Translations under genes and position numbers: made by a program
NCBI GenBank assembly: GCA_002709235.1
Contig: PAQI01000008.1
Location: 1 to 38,591 of the forward strand
Reading direction: 5' to 3'
DNA from: Hirschia sp.
Lineage (GTDB): Bacteria; Pseudomonadota; Alphaproteobacteria; Caulobacterales; Hyphomonadaceae
DNA length: 38,591 nt
Shown here: positions 25,723 to 35,260 of the stretch, piece after piece
Layout: each line of letters opens with the position of its first letter
Numbering within the stretch: the first letter of the stretch is position 1
The notes under the pieces: model-generated
The model's database searches: none
Told to the model about the DNA's origin: nothing
What the model saw: the letters and a program-made list of their open reading frames with translations, nothing else

Positions 25723-26625
25723 ATGGCGCAATATAGCCGTCAACGCGCAGGCGGACCCCGCATTCTTGGTCGTGCGACCATTATCGCGCTGGGCCTTGGC
25801 GTCGTCCTCTTGCTGGCGTTGCAATCCTCACCGGAAGTACGTCGTGGGCTTCAGAGTTCACGCGCGCGCATGGATGATGTATCCGGCCGTTTCATGTCGC
25901 TTGCACCCGCCAGCACGGCGATGATCGTGATGGGTGACCGCGAGAACCGTGAGGCACTCAAGCAACTTCGTCTCGAAAAGCGCAGTCTTGAACGCTGGCG
26001 CGACAGCGCGCGGGCCATGTCAGCGCGGATGGCGGAATATGAGCGCGTTCTGGATATCATGGACGAACCGCTGGCAGATGAAGTGTCCGCGCGCGTGATC
26101 GCGGAAAAGGATGGACCTTTCGCCAAGACCATGCTGGCCAATGTCGGAGCGCCGCGGGGGGTCAATGAAGGTGACAGCGTGATCAATGCGAATGGTCTGG
26201 TCGGGCGGATCATCCGCACCGGAAAGACGTCATCGCGAATTCTGCTGCTGACAGATTATAACAGCCGTATTCCGGTCATGGGGCGGGTCTCGCTCGACCG
26301 CGCCCTGCTGGTCGGTGACCGCAAGACGGGCGCGCGGCTGGAATTTGCCGAAACCCCTGATCTGATCGTCGAAGGTGAAGAGTGGGTGACGTCCGGCGAT
26401 GATGGGCTTTTGCCACGCGGTATGACGGTAGGTTGGGCACATCAGGATGATGAAGGCTGGCGGCTCGATCTGGCGATGCAGCTGGCACCGGTTGATTTTG
26501 TGCGTGTCATTCCGCCTCCCGGATTTTCCAAACCCGAAGATGACCCTGTAGAGCCTGACGAAGAGGACACGACACCGGGTGAGGCTGTGGTCGAGACACC
26601 CAGCAATGCGAGCGGGACGCAATGA
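25723..26625 (+). CDS. mreC: Rod shape-determining protein MreC
   Basis: A 300-residue bitopic inner-membrane protein that scaffolds the elongasome in the periplasm. The ATG at 25723 has GGAG 8 bp upstream and places the membrane helix at about residues 17-35. An in-frame GTG nine codons upstream is less likely. A coiled coil (about 75-115, REALKQLRLEKRSLERWRDS) precedes the beta-rich MreC domain (GVNEGDSVINANGLVGRI, ILLLTDYNSRIPVM). The tail is acidic and Pro/Thr-rich. It lies 78 bp after mreB and overlaps mreD by 4 bp. Confidence 0.95.
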   Translation: MAQYSRQRAGGPRILGRATIIALGLGVVLLLALQSSPEVRRGLQSSRARMDDVSGRFMSLAPASTAMIVMGDRENREALKQLRLEKRSLERWRDSARAMSARMAEYERVLDIMDEPLADEVSARVIAEKDGPFAKTMLANVGAPRGVNEGDSVINANGLVGRIIRTGKTSSRILLLTDYNSRIPVMGRVSLDRALLVGDRKTGARLEFAETPDLIVEGEEWVTSGDDGLLPRGMTVGWAHQDDEGWRLDLAMQLAPVDFVRVIPPPGFSKPEDDPVEPDEEDTTPGEAVVETPSNASGTQ

Positions 26626-27125
26626 GGGCGACAAACCGGATTTTCATTGGCTCCATATTGGTATTGTTCGTCAGTACGCTAGGCCCTGCATTGAGAACGG
26701 TGAACTGGCCTTATCCGCTGACGGGATTGTGGCCGGTTGCGGGATTGTGGGCGGCCATCGCATGGAGTGGGGGGTATATGTCGGTGCGTGCGGCGCTGGC
26801 GCTGGTGTTTCTAGGCCTGTATCAGGATTTTCTACATGAAGCTCCACTGGGAGCCTGGCCACTGGCGTTCCTGTCGGCCTATGCGGCAGGCATGAGCGCG
26901 CATAAATTGCTGCCGGCACGCAATGACTACATGACAGCAGTTGTGTTTGCGCTGATCATTGGATTTGTCGGTGCCTTTATCGGTCTGGTCGTGGCAAGAG
27001 GTGTGTCAGACAGCCCGGCCGTGCTCAGCCGGGACCTGATATCCGACATGGTCCTGACGGGGATGCTGTATTTTCTCGCCAGACCGCTCCTGAGTGGAGA
27101 CGGCACACTGGAGGAAGCGACATGA
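26622..27125 (+). CDS. mreD: Rod shape-determining protein MreD
   Basis: A 167-residue protein with five or six predicted membrane helices, matching MreD, the small integral partner of MreC and PBP2. Hydrophobic stretches lie at about 7-22, 30-48, 52-68, 75-88, 104-124 and 135-155. The start codon overlaps the mreC stop (ATGA) and the stop overlaps the mrdA start, so all are translationally coupled. Sequence conservation in MreD is low. Assignment relies on size, topology and operon position. Confidence 0.93.
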   Translation: MRATNRIFIGSILVLFVSTLGPALRTVNWPYPLTGLWPVAGLWAAIAWSGGYMSVRAALALVFLGLYQDFLHEAPLGAWPLAFLSAYAAGMSAHKLLPARNDYMTAVVFALIIGFVGAFIGLVVARGVSDSPAVLSRDLISDMVLTGMLYFLARPLLSGDGTLEEAT

Positions 27126-29086
27126 GTGGTTTCAACCGGGATGGTTTCAATCGGCGCGCCATCCTTGCCAGCGCTACCGGCGGTGTTCTTTGGACGGGCC
27201 TGTTGGGTCGCCTGGTGCAATTGCAACTGGTTCATGGGCAGGACTATGCTGCGTTGGCCAATGAAAACCGCATCCGCCTTGACCCAGCGCCTGCACGTCG
27301 CGGCATCATCTATGACAGATTTGGCCAGAAGATCGCGACGAACAAACGCAATTTCTACGTCATGGTCGTACCTGAAGAGACCGAGAACTTTGACGCGACC
27401 CTGAACCAGCTGGCATCTCTGGTTCCGATCACCGACCGAAAACTGGACCGCCTGCGCGCCGAGGTCAGACGACAGGCGCGCTTTGTGCCAGTGACCGTGG
27501 CTGAAGACCTGTCATGGGAGGAATTCAGCCGGTTGAACGTGCATGCGCCCACCTTGCGCGGCGTTTATGCGGAAGTCGGTGAATTACGCTCCTATCCGAT
27601 GGGCGCATCATTTGCGCATACCATTGGCTATGTCGCCAAGCCCAACCGTGAAGAACTTGACGACCTGATCATGCAGACAATTGCGGATCTCGGCGTTGCA
27701 GAGACCGATACCATCACGCGTCGTAAGATCCGCGACCGCCTGCAGAGCATCTACCGCCATCCGGACATGCGGATTGGACGCCAGGGCATGGAACAGTTTG
27801 CCGAAGCGCATCTGCGTGGCGATAGCGGGTTCCAGCGGGTGGCGGTCAATGCGCAGGGGCGTATCGTCGAGCGGTTGGACAGTTCAGATGTGGCACCCCG
27901 CCGGGGCGGGGACATCGTTACCAGCTTTGATGCCGAGATCCAGAAATTCGCGATCAACCGCTTTGGCGAGGAAAGTGGAAGCGCCGTGGTGATGGACATC
28001 GAGAGCGGTGATTTGATCGCGATGGCCTCGACGCCGGGCTTTGATCCGAATGATTTCGTATCCGGTATCTCTCATGCCAAATATAATGAGCTGCTGGGCA
28101 ATGACCGCACGCCTCTTTATCACAAGGCCTATGATGGTGTTTATCCGCCGGGCTCTACTTTCAAGATGGTTGTTGGTGCCGCCGCCGGGGAAGCGGGTAT
28201 GTCGCCGACTGAGCGCATTTATTGTGGTGGGCATACACGATTTGGCGGCCGGGATTTCCACTGCTGGAAGCGTGGTGGCCACGGATCCATGAATCTGCAC
28301 CTTGGCCTCAAGCATTCATGTGATGTGTATTTCTATGAAGCGGCGCGGCGCGCTGGTGTCGAGCGGATTGCTGAGATGGCGCGGCGTATGGGGTTGGGAC
28401 ATGTCTATGAGCTGGGTATCACGGGCGGGTCACGTGGCGTGGTGCCGGATTCGGCCTGGAAGCTCGAAGCGCGCGGTGAGCCATGGTATGAAGGTGAGAC
28501 CCTCAATTTCGGAATCGGGCAGGGCTATCTGTCGACGTCACCTTTGCAGCTGGCGGTGATGACGTCGCGAATTGCTGTAGAAGCAGCCAAACATGCGCAA
28601 TCGCCCCGACTGATCATTGGCGGCATGCCAACACCGACCGATGATGCACCTCAGATGGAGCCGGTCGCCGAAGAAATTCTCGAACGTCTGCGCGCGGGCA
28701 TGTATGCGGTGACATCCGAACCGGGCGGAACAGCACTTCGCTCTGGTGATATCGGCAATGGCATGCGACTGGCCGGCAAGACCGGTACGGCACAGGTGCG
28801 TCGCATCACCAAGGCTGAACGTGCAACCGGCGTGATCAAGAACAATGCGCTGGAATGGCGCTTCCGCGACCACGCCCTGTTTGTGTCTTATGCGCCAGCG
28901 GATAATCCAAGATATGTCTGTGTGACTGTTGTTGATCATGGTGGAGGCGGATCAGCCGTGGCGGCACCAATTGCACGTGACATCATGGCGGAAACCATGC
29001 GTCGCGATCCGATGAAGAAGCAGGTTTTCACTGTGGCCTCGCCAATGGCAGAGGGCCCTGCTGTTTCTGAGCAAGGAGCGATCTGA
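27122..29086 (+). CDS. mrdA: Penicillin-binding protein 2 (elongation transpeptidase)
   Basis: A 654-residue class B PBP that cross-links peptidoglycan during elongation. There is one N-terminal membrane segment (about residues 14-32). The pedestal domain includes RLDPAPARRGIIYDRFG. The transpeptidase domain carries the active-site PPGSTFKMV (SxxK, about residue 345), SCD as the SxN-type motif (about 400), and KTGTA (about 555). Length and motifs are normal and complete. It overlaps mreD by 4 bp and shares one base with the rodA start. Confidence 0.97.
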   Translation: MSGFNRDGFNRRAILASATGGVLWTGLLGRLVQLQLVHGQDYAALANENRIRLDPAPARRGIIYDRFGQKIATNKRNFYVMVVPEETENFDATLNQLASLVPITDRKLDRLRAEVRRQARFVPVTVAEDLSWEEFSRLNVHAPTLRGVYAEVGELRSYPMGASFAHTIGYVAKPNREELDDLIMQTIADLGVAETDTITRRKIRDRLQSIYRHPDMRIGRQGMEQFAEAHLRGDSGFQRVAVNAQGRIVERLDSSDVAPRRGGDIVTSFDAEIQKFAINRFGEESGSAVVMDIESGDLIAMASTPGFDPNDFVSGISHAKYNELLGNDRTPLYHKAYDGVYPPGSTFKMVVGAAAGEAGMSPTERIYCGGHTRFGGRDFHCWKRGGHGSMNLHLGLKHSCDVYFYEAARRAGVERIAEMARRMGLGHVYELGITGGSRGVVPDSAWKLEARGEPWYEGETLNFGIGQGYLSTSPLQLAVMTSRIAVEAAKHAQSPRLIIGGMPTPTDDAPQMEPVAEEILERLRAGMYAVTSEPGGTALRSGDIGNGMRLAGKTGTAQVRRITKAERATGVIKNNALEWRFRDHALFVSYAPADNPRYVCVTVVDHGGGGSAVAAPIARDIMAETMRRDPMKKQVFTVASPMAEGPAVSEQGAI

Positions 29087-30234
29087 TGGCACCTGTCAGC
29101 TCACTGTCGTCACGCCGCAGTCTGATGGAAAAAGCAAAGGAACTTCACTGGTTCCTGTTGCTGACGATCATCCTCATCGCTGTCATTGGCGCTGCCATGT
29201 TGGCTTCGGTCTCACGCGGGGATCCGGCATTGCAGGGCATCGCCATGCAGCACATCGTCCGGTTCTCTCTGGTCCTTGCAGTTTCAGTGGGCTTGGCGCT
29301 GACGCCCTTGCGTTTCTGGGCGATGATTGCCTATCCCGCCTATATCATCTCGCTATTGATGCTGGTGGGAGTGGAATTTATGGGATCGGAGGCGGGTGGT
29401 GCCGTTCGGTGGCTGGCGATAGGTCCGATCCGTGTTCAACCGTCGGAGTTCATGAAAATTGCACTCCTGCTCACCATGGCCCGGTTCTACCATCAGGTGA
29501 TGGAGGATCATGAGCCACATCTGGGTGACCATCTCTTTGCTGTCCTGTTGATGGTGGCACCCGCCATGCTGGTCCTGCGACAGCCCGATCTGGGCACGAC
29601 GCTGATGTTGTTGGCCACAGGTGGTGTCGTGATCATCTTTGCTGGATTGAACCTTCGTATCGTCATGGGGCTTATCGTCTTCGTGATTGTTGCTGCGCCG
29701 ATTGCCTACAAGTTCGGCCTGAAGGATTACCAGCGCGATCGTGTGGAAACGTTTCTTGATCCGTCTCGTGATCCGCTTGGGGCGGGCTATCAGCTGCAGC
29801 AGGCAAAGATTGCAATCGGATCCGGTGAGATCTCCGGCAAGGGCTTCATGCAGGGCACTCAAAGCCAGAATGATTATATTCCTGAACAGCACACCGATTT
29901 CATCTTCACGATACTGGCGGAAGAATTCGGATTTGTAGGCACGCTGGTCCTGTTGGGTGCCTGGGCGGTGGCGCTTGGCTTTGGGTTGCGAATAGCCTGT
30001 GAAACCCGGCATGCCTTCGGTGCGCTGGCGGCGGCGGGGGTGGTAGCGACCATTGCCTTCTATGTCGTAGTCAATATTGGCATGGTCATGGGATTGATGC
30101 CTGTGGTGGGGGTTCCCTTGCCGCTCATGTCCTATGGTGGAACCGTGATGGCCACGGTGATGACAGGCTGTGCCATCATGTTGTCAGTTCATGTTCACCG
30201 CGAAACACCTCTGGTGATATCGGGCATTCTATAG
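29086..30234 (+). CDS. rodA: RodA peptidoglycan glycosyltransferase (SEDS family)
   Basis: A 382-residue SEDS protein with about ten membrane helices that polymerises glycan strands with PBP2. The family hallmark in the large periplasmic loop is present as RVETFLDPSRDPLGAGYQ, followed by QQAKIAIGSG and LPEQ-type sequence (YIPEQHTDFIFT). The C-terminal VVGVPLPLMSYGGT motif is also present. The ATG overlaps the mrdA TGA by one base. It is the last gene of the rod-shape operon. Confidence 0.97.
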   Translation: MAPVSSLSSRRSLMEKAKELHWFLLLTIILIAVIGAAMLASVSRGDPALQGIAMQHIVRFSLVLAVSVGLALTPLRFWAMIAYPAYIISLLMLVGVEFMGSEAGGAVRWLAIGPIRVQPSEFMKIALLLTMARFYHQVMEDHEPHLGDHLFAVLLMVAPAMLVLRQPDLGTTLMLLATGGVVIIFAGLNLRIVMGLIVFVIVAAPIAYKFGLKDYQRDRVETFLDPSRDPLGAGYQLQQAKIAIGSGEISGKGFMQGTQSQNDYIPEQHTDFIFTILAEEFGFVGTLVLLGAWAVALGFGLRIACETRHAFGALAAAGVVATIAFYVVVNIGMVMGLMPVVGVPLPLMSYGGTVMATVMTGCAIMLSVHVHRETPLVISGIL

Positions 30235-30320
30235 CGCACTTGTGTTTCTGGTTGGATTATTGTTGTGTAACGCGCTCATAATAGAGCAATAAATTTTCGC
30301 CGATGCGAGGGGAGAAACAC

Positions 30321-31727
30321 ATGGCCGGAGCGCCCGCAGGAGATATCAGCCGCAAGACCGACAATTGGAGTTCCAGATTCGGCTTCATCATGGCTGCTGT
30401 TGGATCGTCAGTCGGTCTGGGTAATTTCTGGCGATTTCCATATACGGCAGGGGAAAATGGTGGTGGCGCCTTTATTGTCGTCTATCTGATCTGCGTATTG
30501 GTTCTCGGTCTTCCTATCCTGATGGCTGAATATGGCATGGGTCGCAAATCGGGTCATTCTGCGGTCGAGGGCATCCAGTCGCTTGCCCGGTCTGAAGGAC
30601 GATCTGGATATTGGGGCATTGCCGGCTGGATTGGCACCTTCACATCTTTTTTCATCCTGACTTTCTACATGGTGATATCCGCCTGGTTGCTGTCATTCGT
30701 GATGCAGGCCATTGGCGGTCGGTTCTCTGGAATGGATGCGGCAGCCTCTGGTGCCAATTTCGAGAAGACCATCTCCAACACATTCGGTGTTCTAGGCCTT
30801 CTGGCCATATTCATCTCCGCAAATGTCTTCATTGTCGGGCGTGGCGTGAAAGCGGGGCTGGAAAAGGCGGCCAGTATCCTGATGCCTCTATTTTTCATCA
30901 TGCTGGTCGGTGTCGTCCTGTTCGCCATCACCACGGGTGATTTTGGCAAGACGGCTTCCTTCCTGTTCAAGCCCGACTGGGACAAGGTGAGTTTTACCAC
31001 CTTCCTTGAAGCGATTGGCCAGGCTTTCTTTTCAATAGGCGTGGGTGTCGGCCTGATGATCACCTATGGGGCCTATCTGTCGCCAGAGACCAATATTACA
31101 AGATCATCCGTGATTATCGCCGGTTCCGACACGCTGGTGGCGATGATTGCAGGGTTTGCAATCTTCCCGATCGTCTTTGCAGCCGGGTTGGACCCGGCTG
31201 GCGGACCGGGACTATTCTTCGTGACCATGCCCGTTGCTTTTGGTGGCATTCCGATGGGGAATCTGATCGCGGTTGTCTTTTTCAGCCTGTCATTGTTTGC
31301 GGCATTCACATCCTCGATCTCGCTGATGGAAGTCAGTGTGTCATGGCTGGAAGAACGTCACGGGGTCACGCGTCTGGGCGCGAGTGTCGGGATCGGCATT
31401 GGCCTGTTCATGATCGGCTCGGCCTATGTATTCTCGCTGAACTATCTGGATTGGATCGATTTCCTGACCGGCAGTATCATGCTTCCGCTGGGTGGTCTGA
31501 TGATAGCCATCTTCAGCGGCTGGGTGTTGAGCCGCAATGTGATGGTGTCCGAACTGGGCGATGGGGAAGTCATGAATATCTGGCGCTTCACCATGCGCTG
31601 GGTGGTGCCGCCCTTTATCGGTTTCATTCTTGTCTTTGGTTTTCTCGACAAGATCCAGGACGCTTATCACGTTCAGCTTCCAGGAGTTCTGACAGGGCTT
31701 CTTGGGCCCAATTCAACAGGCGGCTGA
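30321..31727 (+). CDS. Sodium-dependent symporter of the SNF (neurotransmitter:Na+) family
   Basis: A 468-residue, LeuT-fold transporter that imports amino acids or related solutes with Na+. The first helix has the diagnostic SSVGLGNFWRFPY, which lines the Na+ and substrate sites. The segment PETNITRSSVIIAGSDTLVAMIAG in helix 7-8 is typical of bacterial SNF proteins. The start at 30321 is chosen because GAGGGGAGA precedes it closely. An ATG six codons upstream would hide that site. It is monocistronic, 86 bp after rodA. The substrate is unknown. Confidence 0.93.
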   Translation: MAGAPAGDISRKTDNWSSRFGFIMAAVGSSVGLGNFWRFPYTAGENGGGAFIVVYLICVLVLGLPILMAEYGMGRKSGHSAVEGIQSLARSEGRSGYWGIAGWIGTFTSFFILTFYMVISAWLLSFVMQAIGGRFSGMDAAASGANFEKTISNTFGVLGLLAIFISANVFIVGRGVKAGLEKAASILMPLFFIMLVGVVLFAITTGDFGKTASFLFKPDWDKVSFTTFLEAIGQAFFSIGVGVGLMITYGAYLSPETNITRSSVIIAGSDTLVAMIAGFAIFPIVFAAGLDPAGGPGLFFVTMPVAFGGIPMGNLIAVVFFSLSLFAAFTSSISLMEVSVSWLEERHGVTRLGASVGIGIGLFMIGSAYVFSLNYLDWIDFLTGSIMLPLGGLMIAIFSGWVLSRNVMVSELGDGEVMNIWRFTMRWVVPPFIGFILVFGFLDKIQDAYHVQLPGVLTGLLGPNSTGG

Positions 31728-31759
31728 GTGTATTGACCGAATGGGGCCGGGTCGGAGCG

Positions 31760-32734
31760 TTAAGCGCCGAACCGGTCTGCCATGGTCTGAGTCGCGCGGA
31801 TCAGCTCATTGACGATACCGGGCTCGAGGCTGGAATGGCCCGCGTCACCGATGATCTTCAATGTTACATTCGGCCACGCCTTTTTCAGCGCCCATGCAGA
31901 AGAGAGCGGGGTAACGACATCATAACGGCCATGCACGATCACGCCGGGCAGATTGCCAAAAGTGGCGGCCTGATCGAGCAGCCATCCGTCTTTCTGAAAG
32001 AATCCCTTGTTCCAGAAATAATGGCATTCGATCCGCGCAAAGGCATCGACGAAATCATCTTCCTCAAAACGGGTGGGTTTTGATCCCGGACCGCGCAGAG
32101 ACAGGGTTTCACCCTCCCATTGCGCCCAGGCCCTGGCGGCGGCAATGCGATCTCCGTGATCATCCCCGGTCAGGCGCTTGTGAAAGGCTGCGACTAGGTC
32201 GTGACGCTCTTCTTCGGGGATCGGTGCGACATAGCGGTCATAGGCGTCTGGAAAAAGACGGCTTGCCCCTTCCTGATAGAACCAGCGGATCTCCGCTTCG
32301 GTGAGCAGGAAGATACCGCGCAGGATCAAGCCCAGCGTGCGTTCGCGATGCATTGCGGCATAGGTGAGGGCGAGGGTTGAGCCCCATGAGCCGCCAAATA
32401 CGATCCAGCGCTCAACACCCAGATGCTCACGAAGTCTCTCAATGTCATCGACAAGGTGCCAGGTCGTATTGTCGGTCAGATTCGAGAATGGTGACGACCG
32501 TCCACAACCGCGCTGGTCGAACATGATGATCCGATAGCGATCAGGATCGAAGAATCGCCGCATCTCCGGGCTGCATCCGCCACCGGGACCACCATGAAGC
32601 GCGACAACGGGCAGGCCAGCAGGGTTGCCGCTTTCTTCCCAATAAAGCTCATGAATGTCGCTTACGCGGAGTCGACCGGCGCGTTTTGCATCAATTCGCG
32701 GGAAAAGGCTAAATCTGGGTTGGAGCTTGTTCAT
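31760..32734 (-). CDS. pip: Proline iminopeptidase
   Basis: A 324-residue alpha/beta hydrolase (peptidase family S33) that releases N-terminal proline from peptides. The HGGPGGGCSPEMRRFFDP oxyanion region, FDQRGCGRSSP and the nucleophile elbow GGSWGST (Ser116) are all present. Asp in HGRYDVVTP and His in GDAGHSS near the C-terminus complete the triad. The WHLVDDIERLREHLG segment is characteristic of Pip. Length is standard. It is convergent with the SNF symporter gene. Confidence 0.96.
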   Translation of the reverse strand: MNKLQPRFSLFPRIDAKRAGRLRVSDIHELYWEESGNPAGLPVVALHGGPGGGCSPEMRRFFDPDRYRIIMFDQRGCGRSSPFSNLTDNTTWHLVDDIERLREHLGVERWIVFGGSWGSTLALTYAAMHRERTLGLILRGIFLLTEAEIRWFYQEGASRLFPDAYDRYVAPIPEEERHDLVAAFHKRLTGDDHGDRIAAARAWAQWEGETLSLRGPGSKPTRFEEDDFVDAFARIECHYFWNKGFFQKDGWLLDQAATFGNLPGVIVHGRYDVVTPLSSAWALKKAWPNVTLKIIGDAGHSSLEPGIVNELIRATQTMADRFGA

Positions 32735-32843
32735 TCCTGCTTCACTTATCGTTGATTATAATTGCTGAAAAGCCTTTCTTGAAAATGGATTGTTCGTTAG
32801 GTTCAATATGTCTGGTCGGCTCAAGTAGAATTCGGGGTAAATC

Positions 32844-33470
32844 GTGGCGCAACAGTTGAAGTTGGGCATCATAGCAGTAATGATTTGCGCGCTCCATGCA
32901 TGCGCGACCGTTTCTGTGTATGAGACGACAAAAGTCGCAGATATTTCCCTTGCTTCTGATCAGGACAAGCTCTCACGGGCGTCCAAAAGCTTTCACAAGA
33001 CGTCTGGCGATATCGGCGTGGAAGACAAGACCTCTGCGTTTGACATGGTCGCCAGCTGGTTTGGTGACGAGGAAGATGATTCCAACGCATATTGGAAGCG
33101 CATAGGTGCAGATGAAGCGATAGTCTCCAAGGTTCGCGACCGCATTGCGCTCGACGCTGAAAAACTGACGAGCAAAGCCATGGCCGTGAATGAGGCCGCT
33201 GTTGCGTTGTTGGCCGATGACGATGAAACGACGCCATCTCGCGATGATGTGGCAGAGATGGAGAATGTTCTCATCAGTGCTCGCAATGCGCGTAGCTCCT
33301 TTCAGGAAGCCTTGAACAAGATCAACAAACGCACGACATCGCCGGTCGATGGAAATCTTCTCCTGTCAGCGTTTGACGCTGAAATCCAGGTTGCTGCGCA
33401 ACTGGCGGACAAGCTGGCGGCGGCACGCATGTCCGGCGCTTTGTCAATGTTGAAACGCGCCAGCACCTGA
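32844..33470 (+). CDS. Predicted lipoprotein of unknown function
   Basis: A 208-residue protein starting at GTG 32844. Its N-terminal hydrophobic stretch ends in LHAC (Cys20), a lipobox, so it is likely lipid-anchored in the envelope. The mature part is acidic and mostly alpha-helical, with an EDKTSAFDMVASWFGDEEDDS segment early and repeated Ala-rich helices later. I do not recognise a family. It is flanked by unrelated genes on opposite strands and appears monocistronic. Confidence 0.75.
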   Translation: MAQQLKLGIIAVMICALHACATVSVYETTKVADISLASDQDKLSRASKSFHKTSGDIGVEDKTSAFDMVASWFGDEEDDSNAYWKRIGADEAIVSKVRDRIALDAEKLTSKAMAVNEAAVALLADDDETTPSRDDVAEMENVLISARNARSSFQEALNKINKRTTSPVDGNLLLSAFDAEIQVAAQLADKLAAARMSGALSMLKRAST

Positions 33471-33477
33471 AGGTGCA

Positions 33478-33879
33478 TCAGGCTCTCGGTTTGATCTGAA
33501 GACAGGCAATCGCCAGCAATATCCAACTTGCAATCAATGTCATTCCGCCCAGCGGGGCCATCATTGCAACCGCCAGCTCTGCCGGGCTGCGTTCAGCGTT
33601 TGCGAGCTCTGTGCGATGTGCCCCCCATAGCAGTATCTTTATCCAGATCGATGCACCAAATAGCGCTCCGCCGACCACGAAACTGCGCGCGGAGATCGCT
33701 GCTAGTTTTGTCTGCGGAGAAAGTTGTACACTGAGCATCGCCGCCAGGGCATGCAACATGCCCATGAAGACACCGGTCATCCAGGCAGTATGTGAAGCTC
33801 CAGCGGCGTGACCTCCAATAGCTCCCATCACGACACTTGTACCTCCCAGCAGGCAGGCGGCGAACAGGGTGAAGCGCAT
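33478..33879 (-). CDS. DUF423-like small membrane protein
   Basis: A 133-residue protein with four predicted membrane helices. The first helix with GAIGGHAAG, then a GMLHALAAMLSVQL segment, a third helix GGALFGASIWIK and a final PLGGMTLIASWILLAIA follow the DUF423 (YgdD-like) pattern. Function in this family is unknown. It stands convergent to the lipoprotein gene and divergent from the MFS gene at 34039. Confidence 0.75.
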   Translation of the reverse strand: MRFTLFAACLLGGTSVVMGAIGGHAAGASHTAWMTGVFMGMLHALAAMLSVQLSPQTKLAAISARSFVVGGALFGASIWIKILLWGAHRTELANAERSPAELAVAMMAPLGGMTLIASWILLAIACLQIKPRA

Positions 33880-34038
33880 GAAGCGTCCTTTCCGTTATGA
33901 CTTGCTCATTGTGATCCGTTGTGGATTGTCAGATGTCGAACATGGCGCCAAACAAGGCCACTCTTAGAAGAGCAATCGACTCGCTTTATGCGATCGGTAA
34001 TGACCTGATAGCTCTCAGACCAGATCGGGACAAGCGAC

Positions 34039-35199
34039 ATGACGGACGCCTGGCGCGCCACATTTCTACTCGGCGCTGCCTATCTCGCTTTCGGAATCTG
34101 CCTGCCTTACCTGCCTTTATGGCTTGAAAGCGCAAGAGGGCTGAGCGGTGAACAGATAGGTTGGACAGTGTTTGGTGCGTCTCTGGGTCGCGTCATCACA
34201 GGACCGATATCGGGGGCCTGGGCCGAACAATTCACAGGCAGACAGGTCGCGCTCAGGCTCACCCTTGCCAGCCTGGTGGCTTGGGGATTGCTCTATATTG
34301 CGCCTGGTCCGATCACGATCGTCTTGGCAGGGTTTGTCGCACTATCCATTCTCTGGGCTCTGTTGCCTTTGGGTGATGCGATGTTGATCCTGTCGGAAGG
34401 GCCGCCCAGTTTTGGCGTGGGCAGGGCCATTGGTTCTATCACTTTTGTTGGAGGGGTATTCCTCGGGGGATGGTTGAAGGATGCAGCAGGCGCGGGCTCT
34501 ATCGTGCCTGCCATTCTACTGCTTAATGTCTTGACCATGGTCAGTGCGGCAGGCGCGCCCAAGGCTCCTCTGGGAAACCTGTCCGGCGGATTGTCATTTG
34601 CGGGTAGGCTGAAAAAGGCGGCGGGCCTATATCGTCGGCCGACCTTGTTGTTCATGTTGCTGTCCACTGGGCCACTTCAGGCTACACATGCATTCTATTA
34701 CGGCTTTTCGGCCACCATCTGGCAGGCGCAAGGGTTTTCGGGAAAGACCACCAGCGCCTTGTGGGCGACAGGTGTTGCCGTAGAAATCCTGATGCTGATG
34801 ACGGCATCCTTCTGGGCGAGACATCTTACGCCGCAGCGCCTCATCCTGATTGGCGCGATCGGGTCGATCATTCGCTGGACCGGATTGTCCACTGCACCCG
34901 ACCTCCCGGTTGCATTTGCGCTCCAGCTTCTGCATGGGCTCAGTTTCGCGGCAGTCTATCTGGGGGCGGTCCAGGTGATCGACAGGGATGTTGCACGCGA
35001 TGACAAGACGGTTGCCTTCTCATTGCAGGCGGCGCTGACCTCCGGGACTTTCACGGGTGTCGCGGGGATCGCATCTGGCGCGCTTTATGACTCCTTCCAT
35101 GTGCACGGCTATCTGGCAATGACGGCTCTGGCTTGTGTCGGCTTGCTGTTCACGCTGCTCCTGATGTGGCGCATAGCGGTGCGTCCGGAACGCAATTAG
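34039..35199 (+). CDS. MFS permease, phenylpropionate/nucleoside permease-like
   Basis: A 386-residue, 12-helix major facilitator protein. The N-terminus YLAFGICLPYLPLWLESARGLSGEQIGW resembles the MFS_1-like group that includes HcaT and nucleoside symporters. The helix 2-3 loop GPISGAWAEQFTGRQVALRL is a divergent version of the MFS signature. The second half contains GLSFAAVYLGAVQVI, also typical of that group. The substrate cannot be assigned. The ATG at 34039 follows a GGGACAAGCGAC stretch that gives a weak ribosome site. Confidence 0.85.
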   Translation: MTDAWRATFLLGAAYLAFGICLPYLPLWLESARGLSGEQIGWTVFGASLGRVITGPISGAWAEQFTGRQVALRLTLASLVAWGLLYIAPGPITIVLAGFVALSILWALLPLGDAMLILSEGPPSFGVGRAIGSITFVGGVFLGGWLKDAAGAGSIVPAILLLNVLTMVSAAGAPKAPLGNLSGGLSFAGRLKKAAGLYRRPTLLFMLLSTGPLQATHAFYYGFSATIWQAQGFSGKTTSALWATGVAVEILMLMTASFWARHLTPQRLILIGAIGSIIRWTGLSTAPDLPVAFALQLLHGLSFAAVYLGAVQVIDRDVARDDKTVAFSLQAALTSGTFTGVAGIASGALYDSFHVHGYLAMTALACVGLLFTLLLMWRIAVRPERN

Positions 35200-35260
35200 C
35201 CGCTGTTAATCGGGCGCTAGCGCATTTCTTGCTAGGATGAGGGGTTGAAGGAGTGGGCGC